A stretch of 64,000 bases of DNA, taken from the NCBI RefSeq assembly GCF_001427985.1, contig NZ_LMSA01000001.1, forward strand, positions 625,629 through 689,628, in the 5' to 3' direction. The position numbers and the translations under genes are program-made. Origin of the DNA: Knoellia sp. Soil729. GTDB lineage: Bacteria > Actinomycetota > Actinomycetes > Actinomycetales > Dermatophilaceae. Positions 29,120-39,033 of this stretch are shown piece after piece; positions within the stretch are counted from its first letter, which is position 1; every line of letters starts with the position of its first letter. The notes beneath the pieces are model-generated. The model was given only the letters and a program-made list of their open reading frames with translations, did no database searches and was not told where the DNA came from.

Positions 29120-30901
29120 GTGGCCTCACTATCACGCACACCACGCACCGCCGCTCTCCGTGACTCCACGAGGGCGGCGGTGCCGTGGATTGGCCCTGCC
29201 GTCGCTGCCACGGCATCACTCGCCATCCTGCTGTGGTCGCTACCGCGGGGCCTCGACCTCACGGACGAGGGTTACTACCTCACCGAGATTGCCCATCCCG
29301 GGGACTCGACGGCCACGGCCCTGCTCTTCGGGTGGGTCTGGCACCCCGTGTACGCCGTCCTCGGTGGGTCAGTGGTCGGCCTGCGGCTCGTGTCGTCCGG
29401 GCTCGTCGCCCTCCTCACGGCCAGTCTGACCCTCGCAGTCCTGCGACTGGCCCCTTCGCGGACCCGCCCCGGCCGATTCGCGGTGGCCTGCGTCTGCGCG
29501 GTGGCAGTGGCGCTCGCCTTCCTCCCCATGTCGACCCTTCCGGCGACCCCGTCCTACAACACCCTCACGTGGCTGGCCATGGCTGCCGCAGCACTTGGGT
29601 GCGTGTGGGCTTGGAGCGGGCGGCGGCCCATGCTTGGGGGCGCCCTCGTCGGCGCTGCCGGAGCGGCCGCCGTGATGGGCAAGCCCACTACGGCGCTGGT
29701 CCTCGGCGCGGCGGTCCTGTTCACCACGCCGTGGCGGCGTACGGGGCCCCGGCCGGTCCTCGCGGCACTCGCCGTCCTCGTCACCTGCCTCGCCGCCCTT
29801 GTCATGGTCACGCCTGGCCACCTCGCCGGTCTCGTCGAGGTGGTGCAGCGGGGAGTGGAGGCGACCGTCGGGCACGCTCGCCTCGTCCGACGGGATCCAT
29901 TCCTCCGTTCGGCACAAGTGTTCCTCGGCCTCGGGGCCGCCGCGCTGGGTGGAGCCGCGGCCGGATTGCTCGGTCGACACCGTCCTGTCGTGGGGCTCGT
30001 CCTCGGATCGGTGTCCGTCGCCGTAGCTGTGGCAAGCCTCTGGAGGTGGCGGGACGTCGGGATGATCGCGTCGATCGACCTGCTGCTGCCGACCGCGGCT
30101 CTGACCCTTTTCGGGCTCCTCGGTGCGGTCGCCGTCGTCCTCGTCATGCGGGGAGGCGACGGCATGCCTGGCCCTGAGACGGTCCGGATTCGCCTGGTGG
30201 TCCTCCTCGTGCTCCTTCCCTTGGCGTACGCCTTCGGGACGAACAACAACCTCTGGCACTGGTCGGGCCAGTGCGTCGTCTTCTGGTTCCTCGCGGTCCT
30301 CCTGCTCGTCGGCACGACCGGTGCCGCTGCGGCAGCGGCAGGCGGGCTCGCGGCATACACGGCTCTCGTCTCGGCAGTCATCACACCACTGGACCCCTAC
30401 CGCAGCACTTCCCTCACAAAGACCGTCGACGCCCGGGTCTCGCACGACGGGACCATGATGCGGCTACCTCCGCAGGAGGCTGGGCTCGTCACTCAGATGC
30501 TCGATGTCGGCGACCGTCTCGGCGTGACCCGCTCCACGAAGGTTCTCGACCTCACCGGCGCCTCCCCCGGCGTCGTCTGGGCGTGGGGCGCGCGACCGCT
30601 GGCGTCCGGATGGGTCATCGGCGGTTACCCCGAGAGCCTCCATGCGGCGCGCACGAGCATCGCCCCTGCCCGCTGCGACCTCGATCGGGCACTCGTCCTC
30701 TGGGCGCCGGAACAGCCCCGGGCCATCCCGGACGAGGTGCTCGAGCCGTTCGGCGTCGAGCTACCCGGCGACTACCGGGTGGTCGCGACGTTCCCCGGGC
30801 CCCGTCCGGCGCCGACCGCAGGTGATCCGGCACCTCATGTCCCTGTGGTCTCGGTGCTTGAGCCAGTCAGCGTGTCCCCAACGGCGTGTGCCGGACCGTG
30901 A
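29120..30901 (+). CDS. Polytopic membrane protein, GT-C glycosyltransferase-like
   Basis: A 593-residue protein with about 11 hydrophobic helices in the first 430 residues and a soluble C-terminal domain of about 160 residues. After the first helix it has LTDEGYYLTEIAHPG, the acidic first-loop motif expected of GT-C lipid-phosphosugar transferases (PMT/ArnT class). No close family is recognised. It begins with GTG 14 bases after icd and may share its transcript. GT-C function is an inference from topology and the DE motif; a plain membrane protein of unknown role is the alternative. Confidence 0.6.
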   Translation: MASLSRTPRTAALRDSTRAAVPWIGPAVAATASLAILLWSLPRGLDLTDEGYYLTEIAHPGDSTATALLFGWVWHPVYAVLGGSVVGLRLVSSGLVALLTASLTLAVLRLAPSRTRPGRFAVACVCAVAVALAFLPMSTLPATPSYNTLTWLAMAAAALGCVWAWSGRRPMLGGALVGAAGAAAVMGKPTTALVLGAAVLFTTPWRRTGPRPVLAALAVLVTCLAALVMVTPGHLAGLVEVVQRGVEATVGHARLVRRDPFLRSAQVFLGLGAAALGGAAAGLLGRHRPVVGLVLGSVSVAVAVASLWRWRDVGMIASIDLLLPTAALTLFGLLGAVAVVLVMRGGDGMPGPETVRIRLVVLLVLLPLAYAFGTNNNLWHWSGQCVVFWFLAVLLLVGTTGAAAAAAGGLAAYTALVSAVITPLDPYRSTSLTKTVDARVSHDGTMMRLPPQEAGLVTQMLDVGDRLGVTRSTKVLDLTGASPGVVWAWGARPLASGWVIGGYPESLHAARTSIAPARCDLDRALVLWAPEQPRAIPDEVLEPFGVELPGDYRVVATFPGPRPAPTAGDPAPHVPVVSVLEPVSVSPTACAGP

Positions 30902-30946
30902 CGCCGCCCAGCACACGGCCGTCGTCGCTGCTTTCACGGCGCGTTG

Positions 30947-31405
30947 TCAGAGCGAGAGCTTCATGCCGACGTGGCTCGCGACGAAGCCGAGCCGCTCGTA
31001 GAAGCGGTGGGCGTCCGCGCGGCTGGCGTCGGTCGTGAGCTGCACGATCACGGCTCCCCGACGGCGCGACTCCTCGACCGCCCAAGTGACGAGCTGCTCA
31101 CCGAGGCCGTGACCGCGCCGGCTCGACGCCACGCGCACCGCCTCGACCTGGGCCCGCAGTGCGCCGCCACGGGACAGGCCGGGCAGCAGCGTGAGCTGCA
31201 ACGTCCCGACCACCTCACCGCCGTCATCGAGGACGACGAGCTCGTGCGCCGGATCGGAGTCGATCGCCTCAAAGGCTCTCAGGTAGGCCGTGGGCTCGCC
31301 CTGCGTCTCCCGGGTCGCCCCGAGCGGGTCGTCGACGAGGAGCGCGACGATCGCGGGCACGTCCTCACGCGTCGCGCGCCGGACCGCCACCGTCCCACGG
31401 CTCAC
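30947..31405 (-). CDS. GNAT family N-acetyltransferase
   Basis: A 152-residue acetyltransferase: VRRATREDVPAIVALL at the start, then LRAQVEAVRVASSRRGHGLGEQLV with the acetyl-CoA P-loop (RRGHGLG) and FYERLGFVASHVGMKL at the end. The acceptor is unknown. The GTG start overlaps the galE stop as GTGA, so it is coupled to galE, but no functional link is evident. The pattern resembles aminoglycoside-like or small-metabolite GNATs; assignment stops at family level. Confidence 0.85.
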   Translation of the reverse strand: MSRGTVAVRRATREDVPAIVALLVDDPLGATRETQGEPTAYLRAFEAIDSDPAHELVVLDDGGEVVGTLQLTLLPGLSRGGALRAQVEAVRVASSRRGHGLGEQLVTWAVEESRRRGAVIVQLTTDASRADAHRFYERLGFVASHVGMKLSL

Positions 31406-32415
31406 GGGTAGCCGTCGGGGTTGGCGCTCTGCCACCGCCACGTGTCGACACACATGTCGTCGACGGTGCGGGTGGCCCGCCAGCCGAGCTCGGCCTGCGC
31501 CTTGGTGGGGTCGGCGTACGACTCGGCGATGTCGCCGGGGCGCCGGTCCACGACCTCGTGGGCGAGCTCGTGGCCGACCGCCCGCTCGAAGGCGTGCAGC
31601 ATCTCCAGGACCGAGGTGCCGTGCCCCGTGCCGAGGTTCCAGGTGTTGACGGAGGTGTCGGTCTGACCGAGGCGGTGCAGGGCCGCGACGTGTCCGGCCG
31701 CAAGGTCCTCGACATGGATGTAGTCGCGCACCCCGGTGCCGTCGGGCGTCGGGTAGTCACCGCCATAGATCGACAGCTTCTCGCGGCGGCCCACCGCCAC
31801 CTGCGCGATGAAGGGCATGAGGTTGTTGGGGATGTCGCTCGGGTCCTCGCCGATGGTGCCGCTCGGGTGCGCCCCCACGGGGTTGAAGTAGCGCAGCAGC
31901 GCGATGCGCCACGACGGGTCAGCCTCGGCCACGTCGCGCAGGACCTGCTCGATCATCACCTTGGTCCACCCGTAGGGGTTGGTCGCGCTCGTGGGCGCGT
32001 CCTCCTGCATGGGGACCTGCGCGTTGTCGCCGTAGACCGTGGCCGAGCTGGAGAAGACGAGCTTGCGCACGTCGTGCCGCCGCATCGCCCGTACGAGCGA
32101 GAAGGTCGAGACGAGGTTGTTCTCGTAGTACTCCAGCGGCTTCTCCACGCTCTCCCCCACCGCCTTGAAGCCCGCGAAGTGGATGACCGCGTCGATCTGC
32201 TCGTCGGCGAACAGGTGCTCGGTCTTGTCATGGTCGGTGAGGTCGAAGGACCGCACGTCCAACGGCATACCGGTCAGTGCCTCCAAGCGGCCCACCACGG
32301 ACGGCTTGGCGTTCGCGAACGAGTCGACGACGATCACGTCGTGCCCGGCGGCGATGAGCTGGATGACGGTGTGCGAACCGATGTAGCCGGCACCACCCGA
32401 GACGAGAACGCGCAT
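31402..32415 (-). CDS. galE: UDP-glucose 4-epimerase
   Basis: A 337-residue extended [56 protein letters not shown] (catalytic YxxxK) and [11 protein letters not shown]. It interconverts UDP-glucose and UDP-galactose, serving the Leloir pathway with galK and supplying UDP-Gal for surface glycans. ATG 32415 is chosen because a TAGGCT box lies 7 bases upstream and the fold starts here, although the frame is open to 32532. Confidence 0.95.
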   Translation of the reverse strand: MRVLVSGGAGYIGSHTVIQLIAAGHDVIVVDSFANAKPSVVGRLEALTGMPLDVRSFDLTDHDKTEHLFADEQIDAVIHFAGFKAVGESVEKPLEYYENNLVSTFSLVRAMRRHDVRKLVFSSSATVYGDNAQVPMQEDAPTSATNPYGWTKVMIEQVLRDVAEADPSWRIALLRYFNPVGAHPSGTIGEDPSDIPNNLMPFIAQVAVGRREKLSIYGGDYPTPDGTGVRDYIHVEDLAAGHVAALHRLGQTDTSVNTWNLGTGHGTSVLEMLHAFERAVGHELAHEVVDRRPGDIAESYADPTKAQAELGWRATRTVDDMCVDTWRWQSANPDGYP

Positions 32416-32422
32416 GCGGCTC

Positions 32423-32471
32423 AGCCTAGGGCCGGACTCGGTGACGCCACCTCTGCGTGCGCTGATAGCGT
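32423..32471. promoter_or_regulatory. galE leaderless promoter and mdh -10 box
   Basis: Minus-strand TAGGCT (32423-32428) lies 7 bases before the galE ATG. Plus-strand TAGCGT (32466-32471) would give an mdh transcript with a leader of about 35 bases carrying the ribosome-binding site AGAAGAGG at 32497-32504. Confidence 0.55.
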
Positions 32472-32512
32472 CACGAGCGACCAACATCTGCCCCGTAGAA
32501 GAGGTGTCCATC

Positions 32513-33502
<990 letters not shown>

Positions 33503-33542
33503 CCAAACCGGCACACCGGTGCGTTGACAGCGCACCGCACGC

Positions 33543-33580
33543 ACGCGGCATACCTCCAAAGACTCGGAGGTATGCCGCGT
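33543..33580 (+). terminator. Hairpin terminator after mdh
   Basis: Perfect 15-base arms (33543-33557 and 33566-33580) around an 8-base loop, 40 bases after the mdh stop. No long T-run follows, only TCTTG. The two arms carry inverted copies of the CGGCATAC octamer. Confidence 0.7.
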
Positions 33581-33612
33581 TCTTGCGTCCCGTGGTCAGG
33601 TAGACAGGGGAC

Positions 33613-34434
33613 ATGCCTGAGGAAAACCTGCCCGAAGCCTTCACGCTGTCCGGCGACTGGAGCGGACAGCACGTGGCCACGGCCATCCACACGGGCCATG
33701 ACCTGCGTCCCGAGGTGGCCGAGCTGATGTCCCTCGACGAGGAGACGCGGCTGCGCGAGGAGGACCCGTTCACCGACGCGATCGGGGCCCGCTGCCCGGC
33801 GCGCGTCGTCGTGAACCGCTCGCGCTTCGAGGTCGACCTCAACCGCGCGCGGGACGAGGCGGTCTACCGTCGTCCCGAGGACGCTTGGGACCTCGAGGTC
33901 TGGCGCGAGTCACCCCTGCCCGAGGACGTCACCGAGCGAAGCCGCGACCTCCACGACGCCTTCTATGCGCAGCTGGGCGAACGGTTGGACGAGGTCGCCG
34001 CGCGAGGGCCGTTCGTGCTCTATGACATCCACTCCTACAACCACCGCCGCGACGGTGCGGACCGGCCGGAGGCGCCGTTCGAGGGCAACCCGGAGGTCAA
34101 CGTCGGCACGGGCTCGCTCGACCGCGGGCGCTGGGGCGCCGTCGTCGACGCCTTCATGGAGTCGGTCGCCAGTGAGCAGACCCCCGGTGGGCGGATCGAC
34201 GTGCGCGAGAACGTGCGCTTCAAGGGTGCTGAGCTGTGCCGGTGGGTGCACGAGCGCTACCCGGACCGGGGCGTGGCGCTGGCGCTGGAGTTCAAGAAGA
34301 CCTACATGGACGAGTGGAGCGGCGAGCCCGACCGCGAGCGCATCGACGCGCTGGCCGAGGCCGTCGCGCAGAGCGTGGAGCCGGTCCTGGCGGCGCTGGC
34401 CACCGTGTCCTCGGCGAGGGAGGGCTCGGCTTGA
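33613..34434 (+). CDS. N-formylglutamate amidohydrolase family protein
   Basis: A 273-residue zinc-dependent hydrolase of the HutG/N-formylglutamate amidohydrolase family. AIHTGHDLRPEVAEL (zinc His near the N-terminus), VNRSRFEVDLNRARDEAVY and FVLYDIHSYNHRRDG are recognisable family segments. Classical members release formate from N-formylglutamate. No histidine-degradation genes are nearby; instead it heads a three-gene operon with a DUF1704 metallopeptidase and an ATP-grasp ligase, so the true substrate may be a peptide or amide product of those proteins. TAGACA lies 6 bases before the ATG, a weak leaderless box. The next gene overlaps by 3-4 bases. Confidence 0.82.
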   Translation: MPEENLPEAFTLSGDWSGQHVATAIHTGHDLRPEVAELMSLDEETRLREEDPFTDAIGARCPARVVVNRSRFEVDLNRARDEAVYRRPEDAWDLEVWRESPLPEDVTERSRDLHDAFYAQLGERLDEVAARGPFVLYDIHSYNHRRDGADRPEAPFEGNPEVNVGTGSLDRGRWGAVVDAFMESVASEQTPGGRIDVRENVRFKGAELCRWVHERYPDRGVALALEFKKTYMDEWSGEPDRERIDALAEAVAQSVEPVLAALATVSSAREGSA

Positions 34435-35606
34435 GTGCAGGCACCAGCGAGCTCTCCGTCGCCGACCTCGCGATCGACCACGCCCTGGCCCAGACCGCCG
34501 GTGGCATGCAGTTCCTCCTCGACGTCACCCCGGTCAACGCGGACGCAGTCAAGGCGGACTTCCTCGAGGGGCGCATCGCCCCGCCGGAGTTCACCTACCG
34601 CGAGCTCGAGGTCGACCCGGACGTGCTGTCCAAGGCGTTGTCGAACATCGACGTCTCCACGGTCGAGGACACGACGCTCGGTCACCTCCTGCGCGCGAAG
34701 CACCGTGAGCTCGCGCTGCAGTTCGACATGCTCAAGGCCCGCAACACCTCGGACTTCAGCGCCCTGAGCATCGAGCTCTATGGCGGCACCTCGCTCGAGC
34801 TGCGGACCCAAGCGCAGAACATCCTCGACCGCGTGGAGCGCACGGAGGGCAAGGGCGAGCGGGTGAGCGCGCCGGAGTTCCTCGAGCTGGCCCAGGCCGA
34901 GATCGACCACTACCGCGAGGTCGACCCCGAGATCGACATCCACGCCGAGATGCGGGACGACGTCAACGGGATCATGGTCACCGGCAACACGCTGCTCATC
35001 GACCGCAACTCCGTCGTCCAGCGCGCCCGCGCCAACGCCCTGCTCCAGCACGAGGTGGGCACCCATCTCGTCACCCAGGTCAACGGCGCGGCCCAGCCGA
35101 TCCAGGTGCTCGGCGCTGGCCTGGCCGGCTACGACGAGACCCAGGAGGGCTTGGCCGTGCTCGCCGAGATCGGGTGCGGCCAGCTGACCCCGTTCCGGCT
35201 GCGGCAGCTCGCGGCCCGCGTGCTCACCGTGAACCGCCTGCACGACGGCGCCTCGTTCGTCGACGCCTGGCGCGCGCTCGTCGACGACGGCTTCCCCGAG
35301 AGCAGCGCGTTCACCACGACCATGCGCGCCTACCGCTCCGGGGGCCTGAGCAAGGACGCCATCTACCTGCGCGGGCTCGTGGACCTCCTCGTCCACCTGC
35401 GCGGAGGCGGCGAGCTGGGCCTGCTGTGGCTCGGGAAGTTCTCGCTGCAGGACCTGCCGCTCATCAGTGAGCTCGCCGACCGCGAGGTCCTTCGCGGCCC
35501 GCGTCTCCTCCCCCGTTATCTCCAGGACCCTGCCTCGACAGATCGACTCACCACCGCGGCCGACCGGGCCGACGACGTGGCACGCCTCATCGAAGGAGCA
35601 GCATGA
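34431..35606 (+). CDS. QEGLA-motif (DUF1704/MATCAP-like) metallopeptidase
   Basis: A 391-residue protein with the zinc motif H207-E-V-G-T-H212 in LLQHEVGTHLV and the name-giving Q238-E-G-L-A (third ligand probably in the following GLAVLAE). The family is annotated as 'flavohemoglobin expression-modulating QEGLA motif protein'; eukaryotic relatives are tubulin tyrosine carboxypeptidases. The likely start is TTG 34431, overlapping the preceding stop as TTGA, since no ATG or GTG lies in frame nearby. The next gene overlaps as ATGA. A carboxypeptidase acting on a product of the ATP-grasp partner is an inference. Confidence 0.82.
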   Translation: MSAGTSELSVADLAIDHALAQTAGGMQFLLDVTPVNADAVKADFLEGRIAPPEFTYRELEVDPDVLSKALSNIDVSTVEDTTLGHLLRAKHRELALQFDMLKARNTSDFSALSIELYGGTSLELRTQAQNILDRVERTEGKGERVSAPEFLELAQAEIDHYREVDPEIDIHAEMRDDVNGIMVTGNTLLIDRNSVVQRARANALLQHEVGTHLVTQVNGAAQPIQVLGAGLAGYDETQEGLAVLAEIGCGQLTPFRLRQLAARVLTVNRLHDGASFVDAWRALVDDGFPESSAFTTTMRAYRSGGLSKDAIYLRGLVDLLVHLRGGGELGLLWLGKFSLQDLPLISELADREVLRGPRLLPRYLQDPASTDRLTTAADRADDVARLIEGAA

Positions 35607-36646
35607 AGATCGGATTCGTCGTCAACGACGTCATGAGCGAGAAGCCCGTGTACACGACCACCCGACTGGCCATGGCGGCGAGGCAGATGGGGCACGAGGC
35701 CTTCCTCATGGGCATCGGTGACTTCGCCTACGAGCCGGACGGGTCGCTCACCGCTCGCGCTCGCGGCGGAAAGGCGAAGAACTACCGGTCGCTCGAGCGC
35801 TTCCTCGACGACGTGCAGAAGCCCGACGTCGAGCAGCAGCTCCCGCTCGGCGAGTTCGACGTCGTCATGCTGCGCAACGACCCCGCCGAGGACGCCGAGG
35901 ACCGCCCGTGGGCCAACACCGCGGCGGTCGCGTTCGGCGAGCTGTTCGCGAGTTCGGGGGTGCTCGTCGTCAACGACCCCACCAACCTCGCCCAGGCGCT
36001 GTCCAAGGCCTACTTCCAGCACTTCCCCGAGGCGGTGCGACCCCAGACGCTCATCACGCGCGACGAGGATCGGATCTCGGGATTCATCGCCGACCTCGGG
36101 GGACGGGCCGTGCTCAAGCCGCTGCAGGGCTCGGGTGGCAGCGGGGTCTTCCTCGTCAACAGCGAGGAGTCGCCCAACCTCAGCCAGATCATCGAGGCGA
36201 TCGCCCGCGACGGCTACGTCGTGGCGCAGGAGTACCTGCCCGCCGCCAGCGACGGCGACGTGCGCATGTTCGTCATGAACGGGCGCCCGCTCGAGATCGA
36301 CGGCCAGATCGCCGCCTTCCGTCGCAAGAGCAACAGCGATGACCTGCGCAGCAACATGTCGGCCGGCGGCAAGGCGAGCAAGGTTGCGGTCACCGACGAG
36401 ATGCTCGCCCTCGTCGAGGCCGTGCGCCCCAAGCTCGTTGCCGACGGCATGTTCCTCGTGGGCCTCGACATCGTGGGCGACAAGCTCATGGAGGTCAACG
36501 TCTTCAGCCCGGGCGGTCTGGGCTCCTGCGAGAACCTCTACGGCCACGACTACGCGCCGCCGATCATCGCGGACCTCGAGCGCAAGGTCGGGATCAAGCG
36601 CCACTACCCCAACGAGCTGACCAACCTCCGGCTCGCGACCCTCTGA
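35603..36646 (+). CDS. Glutathione synthase-like ATP-grasp ligase
   Basis: A 347-residue GshB-like protein: MKIGFVVNDVMSEKPVYTTTRLA, LRNDPAEDAEDRPWA, ATP-grasp core RAVLKPLQGSGGSGVFLV, QEYLPAASDGDVRMFVMNG and metal-binding LMEVNVFSPGG. Actinobacteria generally use mycothiol rather than glutathione, and no gamma-glutamylcysteine ligase is here, so glutathione synthesis is unlikely. It probably links an amino acid or amine to a carboxylate. It ends the operon with the metallopeptidase and the amidohydrolase-family gene. ATG overlaps the preceding stop by 4 bases. Confidence 0.8.
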   Translation: MKIGFVVNDVMSEKPVYTTTRLAMAARQMGHEAFLMGIGDFAYEPDGSLTARARGGKAKNYRSLERFLDDVQKPDVEQQLPLGEFDVVMLRNDPAEDAEDRPWANTAAVAFGELFASSGVLVVNDPTNLAQALSKAYFQHFPEAVRPQTLITRDEDRISGFIADLGGRAVLKPLQGSGGSGVFLVNSEESPNLSQIIEAIARDGYVVAQEYLPAASDGDVRMFVMNGRPLEIDGQIAAFRRKSNSDDLRSNMSAGGKASKVAVTDEMLALVEAVRPKLVADGMFLVGLDIVGDKLMEVNVFSPGGLGSCENLYGHDYAPPIIADLERKVGIKRHYPNELTNLRLATL

Positions 36647-36701
36647 GGTGAGCCGCCGGCGGGCGGCGAGCGGACGGCATACGCGGCAAGGACCACCTGA
36701 C

Positions 36702-36754
36702 CCCTTGCGTCTGCGGATGTGGCTGCTCCAGCGACCTCTTCCGCGCACGCACCG
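36702..36754. repeat. Dispersed palindromic element, copy A
   Basis: About 53 bases forming an imperfect hairpin (arms TGCGTCTGCGGATGTGG and its near-complement CCTCTTCCGCGCACGCA). About 46 of 52 positions match, in reverse orientation, the element at 38972-39024. It lies between the convergent ATP-grasp and folD genes, so it may act as a bidirectional terminator. A CGGCATAC octamer sits just upstream at 36675-36682. Confidence 0.7.
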
Positions 36755-36776
36755 GTGACGGGCAACGGTCGTGCGG

Positions 36777-37649
36777 TCAGCGAAGGGCAGCCTGCTTCTC
36801 GGCGATCTCGACGACGTTGGTGAGCAGCATGGCCCGGGTCATCGGCCCGACGCCGCCGGGGTTGGGGCTGACCCAGCCGGCGACCTCGGCCACGTCGGCG
36901 GCGACGTCACCGGCGATGACCGACTTGCCGTCCTCGACGACCCGGCTCACGCCGACGTCGAGGACGGCGGCTCCCGGCTTGACCATGTTGCCGGTGATGA
37001 GGCCGGGGACTCCGGCCGCGGCGATGACGATGTCGGCGCGGCGGACCTCGGCGGCGAGGTCGACGGTGCCCGTGTGGCACTGCACGACGGTGGCGTTCTC
37101 GGAGCGGCGCGTGAGGATGAGCGAGAGGGGCCGGCCGACGGTGATGCCACGGCCCACGACGACCACCCGGGCCCCCGCGATCGGCACGTCGTAGCGGCGC
37201 AGCAGCTCCACCACGCCGACGGGGGTGCACGGCAGGGGCGCCTCCTGGCCCAGGACGAGCCAGCCCAGGTTGGTCGGGTGCAGGCCGTCGACGTCCTTGG
37301 CCGGGTCCACCTCGGCGAGGATGCGGTTCTCGTCGAGGCCAGTGGGCTGCTGCACGAGGAAGCCGGTGCAGTCCGGGTCGGCGTTGAGCTCACGCACCAC
37401 GGTGAGGACGTCGTCGAGGCTCGAGTCAGCCGGGAGGTCGCGGCGGATGCTCGACAGGCCGATCTCGGCGCAGTCCTTGTGCTTGGCGTTGACGTACCAC
37501 CTGCTGCCGGGGTCCTCGCCGACGAGCACGGTGCCCAGCCCGGGAGTGATGCCCTGCTCGGCAAGCCGGGCGACCCGGCCGCGAAGCTCCTCCTTGATCG
37601 TCGCGAGGATTGCCTTGCCATCCAGAGTCGTCGCAGTCACGCTGGTCAT
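36777..37649 (-). CDS. folD: Methylenetetrahydrofolate dehydrogenase/cyclohydrolase
   Basis: A 290-residue bifunctional enzyme: [22 protein letters not shown] (catalytic Lys in YxxxK), [45 protein letters not shown] (NADP site) and [19 protein letters not shown]. It interconverts methylene- and formyl-tetrahydrofolate for purine and formylmethionine synthesis. The start at 37649 gives a full-length product; no TANNNT box was found at the usual spacing. Confidence 0.95.
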   Translation of the reverse strand: MTSVTATTLDGKAILATIKEELRGRVARLAEQGITPGLGTVLVGEDPGSRWYVNAKHKDCAEIGLSSIRRDLPADSSLDDVLTVVRELNADPDCTGFLVQQPTGLDENRILAEVDPAKDVDGLHPTNLGWLVLGQEAPLPCTPVGVVELLRRYDVPIAGARVVVVGRGITVGRPLSLILTRRSENATVVQCHTGTVDLAAEVRRADIVIAAAGVPGLITGNMVKPGAAVLDVGVSRVVEDGKSVIAGDVAADVAEVAGWVSPNPGGVGPMTRAMLLTNVVEIAEKQAALR

Positions 37650-37704
37650 CCTGTCACGCCGGCCAGCGACGTCCTCGCCCCTCGCTGCCGGGGGGGGTAC
37701 AGCG

Positions 37705-38925
37705 TCATTCTCGTCGGGGCGCCCCCTCCTCGACCGCGACGGATCCCTGCCACTGAGGTGTCTCCCCGGCCTCGTCGAAGGCGCGCGCCACCACGACGTC
37801 GGTCGAAGAGTGCAGGATGATCGAGATCACCACGGTGAGGGCGACGAGGTGGAAGATGAGGTCACTGTCGGGTATGCCGGAGTCCACGACGAGCAGCCCG
37901 TAGACGACCGAGGCAAAGCCCTTGGGTCCGAACCACATCGCCGCCGCCTGCTCTCGCATGCTCAGGTGACTGCCGAGGAACGAGAGCCACAGCGCGACCG
38001 GACGGGCCACGACGATGGCCAGCACGGCGAGCAGCCACCCCCACACGTCGATCTCGTCGACGAACATCGGCGTGATGAGCGCCCCGAAGACCAGGAGTGC
38101 CCCAAGCTTGAGCAGCTCGGAGATGAGCTCCCCGAACTCGGTGAACCGCTCGGCCTGGTGCGGCCCGACACTGGCCAAGGTGATTCCGGCCGCGAACGAG
38201 GCAATGAAGAGATTGGCGTGGGTGAGGCTGGCGGCAGCGAACACGAGGAGCCCCACGGCCAGCGCGCTCAGCGGCTCGTAGGCGTGCGAGGCGCGGAAGA
38301 ACGAGGTGTTCTCCAGCGAGATGGCGACCCAGGGCAGCACCACGCCGATGGCCAGACCGAGAGCGAGCTCACCGGCCAGAGGCCCCAGCTCGAGATCCTT
38401 GCTGCCCTGGGACAGCGCCAGGAAGATGACGACGAAGGGCAGCGCCAGGCCGTCGTTGACCCCGGACTCGACGTTGAGCAGGTGCCGGAGCCGACCGGGC
38501 ACCCGCGCGTTGCCGACGAGAGCGGACGCGAAGACAGGGTCGGTGGGTGACAGAATCGCGCCGATGAGCAGCGCCTGGGGCCAGCCCAGACCCACGAGGT
38601 AGTGCGCGAGCACGGCGGTGATGGCCAGCGTGAGCGGCAGACCCAGCAACAGCGCCCGCCCCGGCAACCGCCAGGCTGCTCTCAGGTCAGACCAGCCAGC
38701 CCGCATCCCGTCAGTGAAGAGCACGGCAAACAGGGCGATCTCGGCGATGACGGAGACCGTCTCATCCTCTGCGTCAAAGCTGATCGCGCCGATGAGGCCG
38801 TCGCCCAGGACGATTCCTGCGACAAGGAAGAGCACCGCGGTGGACAGGATGGTCCGGTTGGCGCGGTGGGAGAGCAACACCGCAACGAACAGTGTTCCGG
38901 CGAAGGCAAGGAGCAGCACGAGCAC
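37705..38925 (-). CDS. Na+/H+ antiporter, CPA1/NhaP type
   Basis: A 406-residue membrane protein with 12-13 helices, including [15 protein letters not shown] and [18 protein letters not shown], whose conserved Asp-Asn/Asp residues form the ion site. It exchanges external protons for internal Na+ or K+. Minus-strand TAGCGT (38928-38933) lies 2 bases before GTG 38925 and 8 bases before the next in-frame GTG at 38919, so a leaderless start two codons later is likely. The hydrophilic C-terminal tail is short, with no RCK/TrkA domain. Confidence 0.88.
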   Translation of the reverse strand: MLVLLLAFAGTLFVAVLLSHRANRTILSTAVLFLVAGIVLGDGLIGAISFDAEDETVSVIAEIALFAVLFTDGMRAGWSDLRAAWRLPGRALLLGLPLTLAITAVLAHYLVGLGWPQALLIGAILSPTDPVFASALVGNARVPGRLRHLLNVESGVNDGLALPFVVIFLALSQGSKDLELGPLAGELALGLAIGVVLPWVAISLENTSFFRASHAYEPLSALAVGLLVFAAASLTHANLFIASFAAGITLASVGPHQAERFTEFGELISELLKLGALLVFGALITPMFVDEIDVWGWLLAVLAIVVARPVALWLSFLGSHLSMREQAAAMWFGPKGFASVVYGLLVVDSGIPDSDLIFHLVALTVVISIILHSSTDVVVARAFDEAGETPQWQGSVAVEEGAPRRE

Positions 38926-38971
38926 TCACGCTAATGCCTGTCAGGCGTCGGTCGCTGTGAGGCAGTGCCCA

Positions 38972-39024
38972 CCGTGCGTCTGCGGAAGTGGTCGCCAGGG
39001 CAGCCACATCCGCAGACGCAAGGG
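38972..39024. repeat. Dispersed palindromic element, copy B
   Basis: A hairpin with 17-base arms differing at one position (TGCGTCTGCGGAAGTGG against the complement of CCACATCCGCAGACGCA). It is the inverted partner of copy A at 36702-36754, so the two copies flank folD and the antiporter gene. It sits just downstream of the DUF1116 gene's stop. Confidence 0.7.
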
Positions 39025-39033
39025 AATCGCGGG

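Noticed and set aside
29120-30901. Assignment of the membrane protein to a specific mannosyltransferase
   Set aside because: Only topology and an acidic loop motif support GT-C; no conserved donor or acceptor motif could be recognised.
35603-36646. True glutathione synthase
   Set aside because: No gamma-glutamylcysteine ligase is adjacent, the organism is probably a mycothiol user, and the operon partners point elsewhere.
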